Shown here: positions 62,723-64,000 of the stretch, piece by piece
How positions within the stretch are numbered: position 1 is the first letter of the stretch
How the letters are laid out: each line of letters starts with the position of its first letter
Assembly: GCF_902498825.1 (NCBI RefSeq)
Contig: NZ_LR701459.1
Location: forward strand, 3,788,564 to 3,852,563
Reading direction: 5' to 3'
DNA length: 64,000 nucleotides
Source of the DNA: Rhizobium sp. EC-SD404
GTDB lineage: Bacteria > Pseudomonadota > Alphaproteobacteria > Rhizobiales > Rhizobiaceae
Position numbers and translations under genes: made by a program
Notes under the pieces: model-generated
Told to the model about the DNA's origin: nothing
What the model saw: the letters and a program-made list of their open reading frames with translations, nothing else
Database searches by the model: none

Positions 62723-63838
62723 ATGGGACCGTTTCCACACGACGCACCGAAAGCAACGATCACGGAAGCCAATCCGGCCGGCACGGACGGGTTCGAGTTC
62801 GTCGAATTCGCCCATCCGGAACCGGAGGTTCTCGACAATCTGTTCCACCAGATGGGCTTCACGCCGGTCGCGCGACACCGCCGCAAGGCGATCACGCTCT
62901 ACCGCCAGGGTGACATCAATTACCTGCTGAACGCCGAACCCCGCTCTCATGCGTCGACATTCTGCGCCGAGCACGGCCCCTGCGCACCAGCCATGGCCTG
63001 GCGTGTCGTCGACGCGCAGCACACCTTCAAACGTGCCGTCAGCCTGGGCGCGGAACCCTATCTTGGCGACGGCAAATCCATCGATGCGCCTGCCGTCGTC
63101 GGCATCGGTGGATCGCTGCTCTATTTCGTCGATCGCTATGATGATGCAGGTAGCTGCTATTCAGCGGACTACGAGTGGCTCGGAGAAGTTGATCCGAAGC
63201 CGCAGGGGTTCGGCTTCTTCTATCTTGATCACCTGACCCACAATGTCGTGCGCGGCAACATGGACACCTGGTACCGGTTCTATGCCGAGACCTTTAATTT
63301 CCGCGAAATCCGCTTCTTCGACATCAAGGGCAAGCAGACCGGCCTGACGTCGCGCGCCCTCACCTCGCCCGATGGCAAGATCCGGATCCCCATCAACGAA
63401 AGTGCCGACGAGCACAGCCAGATCGAAGAGTATCTGCGCGACTATGGCGGCGAAGGCATACAGCACATCGCGATCGCGACCGATGACATCTACGCAGCCA
63501 CAGACCGCATCAGCGACGCCGGAATGGAATTCATGCCCGGCCCGCCGGATGTCTATTACGAGATGTCTCTCAAACGCGTCGATGGCCACCAGGAGCCACT
63601 GGAACGGCTGAAGAAGCGCGGCATCCTGATCGATGGCGAAGGCGTCGTCGGTGGCGGCGAGACCCGCGTCCTGCTGCAGATCTTCTCCAAAACCGTGATC
63701 GGCCCGATCTTCTTCGAATTCATCCAGCGCAAGGGTGACGACGGCTTCGGCGAAGGCAATTTCCGCGCGCTCTTCGAGTCGATCGAGGAAGACCAGGTTC
63801 GACGCGGCGTGCTGAGCAGACCAACATCGGCAGAGTAG
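62723..63838 (+). CDS. hppD: 4-hydroxyphenylpyruvate dioxygenase
   Basis: Fe(II) enzyme that converts 4-hydroxyphenylpyruvate to homogentisate in tyrosine degradation. 371 residues from ATG 62723, with GGAGGA six bases before it. The metal ligands are His170 (YLDHLTHNV), His248 (GIQHIAIATDD) and Glu332 (FFEFIQRKG). Two VOC-fold halves are present, and the length is standard for bacterial HPPD. The longer frame beginning at 62489 overlaps the Lrp gene on the opposite strand and is not used. Confidence 0.96.
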   Translation: MGPFPHDAPKATITEANPAGTDGFEFVEFAHPEPEVLDNLFHQMGFTPVARHRRKAITLYRQGDINYLLNAEPRSHASTFCAEHGPCAPAMAWRVVDAQHTFKRAVSLGAEPYLGDGKSIDAPAVVGIGGSLLYFVDRYDDAGSCYSADYEWLGEVDPKPQGFGFFYLDHLTHNVVRGNMDTWYRFYAETFNFREIRFFDIKGKQTGLTSRALTSPDGKIRIPINESADEHSQIEEYLRDYGGEGIQHIAIATDDIYAATDRISDAGMEFMPGPPDVYYEMSLKRVDGHQEPLERLKKRGILIDGEGVVGGGETRVLLQIFSKTVIGPIFFEFIQRKGDDGFGEGNFRALFESIEEDQVRRGVLSRPTSAE

Positions 63839-63858
63839 ACGTTTCACAGAAACTGAAG

Positions 63859-63886
63859 CAGCCGGCCAGTCATTCCTGGTCGGCTG
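63859..63886 (+). terminator. Hairpin after hppD, probable terminator
   Basis: An 11-bp stem (CAGCCGGCCAG / CTGGTCGGCTG, one G-T pair) with a 6-base loop, 20 bp after the hppD stop. No good T run follows directly, so efficiency is uncertain. It separates hppD from the convergent tRNA gene. Confidence 0.5.
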
Positions 63887-63914
63887 TGTGCGAATGAGAA
63901 GGGTCTTTGAAAAA

Positions 63915-63990
63915 TGGTGCCCAGGGACGGAGTCGAACCGCCGACACTGCGATTTTCAGTCGCATGCTCTACCAACTGAGCTACCTGGGC
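63915..63990 (-). tRNA. tRNA-Phe (anticodon GAA)
   Basis: 76 bases on the minus strand, starting GCCCAGGTAGCTCAGTTGG and ending with encoded CCA. The acceptor stem GCCCAGG pairs with CCTGGGC. The anticodon loop is CTGAAAA with anticodon GAA, and the T loop GTTCGACTC is normal. No integrase or duplicated tRNA end is visible nearby within the window. Confidence 0.97.
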
Positions 63991-64000
63991 ATCTTCTTGA

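Noticed and set aside
63915..63990. tRNA-Phe as an integration site
   Set aside because: No integrase gene or repeated tRNA 3' end is visible in the window; the neighbouring genes look like core genome.
1..64000. CRISPR arrays, insertion sequences, prophage genes
   Set aside because: No regularly spaced direct repeats, transposase motifs or phage structural genes were seen in any gap or frame.

Overview
The window is GC-rich DNA from an alphaproteobacterium of the order Hyphomicrobiales (Rhizobiales). The evidence is a rhizobial-type motility locus: MotA/MotB with the auxiliary MotC/MotE, MotD acting as FliK, FlaF/FlbT, the OmpR-type regulator Rem (FtcR), the LuxR-type pair VisN/VisR, and a che operon in the order icpA-cheS-cheY1-cheA-cheW-cheR-cheB-cheY2-cheD-cheT followed by fliF. 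An alpha-glucoside ABC transporter (aglEFG with the divergent regulator aglR) and an Lrp/hppD pair lie at the two ends. I see no insertion sequence, integrase, prophage or CRISPR array.

Layout. 1-4769: aglG (cut by the window edge), aglF and aglE on the minus strand, facing aglR across an intergenic region with two identical 14-bp palindromic operators. 4787-5689: folD. 5778-22370: minus-strand flagellar operons (flgJ-type rod protein, FlgN-, FliJ- and FliL-like genes, fliR, flhA, fliQ, flgD, flbT, flaF, flgL, flgK, flgE, rem, lytic transglycosylase, fliK/motD, motC, motB, fliH). 22521-30129: pseB and, divergently, pseC-pseF-pseG-pseH-pseI plus a TPR-glycosyltransferase of the FlmG type. This is a complete pseudaminic acid pathway with its probable flagellin transferase. 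30220-32393: two flagellin genes. 32650-42351: fliP back to flgB (one ten-gene operon), then the fliI/flgF/DUF1217 operon. 42554-47695: motA-fliM-fliN-fliG-flhB and a conserved unknown. 47745-49170: visR and visN. 49597-51681: a PAS-only protein facing fliF. 51828-60257: the che operon. 60660-63990: an AraC-type regulator, a 73-residue stand-alone HTH protein, an Lrp-type regulator, hppD and tRNA-Phe.

How it works together. The genes encode basal body, rod, hook, export gate, C-ring, stator, filament and chemosensory signalling of one flagellum. The pse/flmG block lies next to the flagellins and very probably decorates them with pseudaminic acid. Two regulatory patterns stand out on reading the gaps. 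(1) An element YTCRCGCAAG-N10-TA(G/A/T) at fixed internal spacing lies upstream of all seven structural and motor operons (flgE, flhA, fliH-motB, flgB, DUF1217-flgF-fliI, motA, fliF). I did not find it upstream of rem, visNR, the flagellins, che or pse. This matches the set called class II in Sinorhizobium, so it is a candidate Rem-dependent promoter element. (2) A CtrA-like TTAA-N7-(T/C)TA(A/C) element lies upstream of visN, rem, motA and both flagellins. Both patterns are read by eye and untested.
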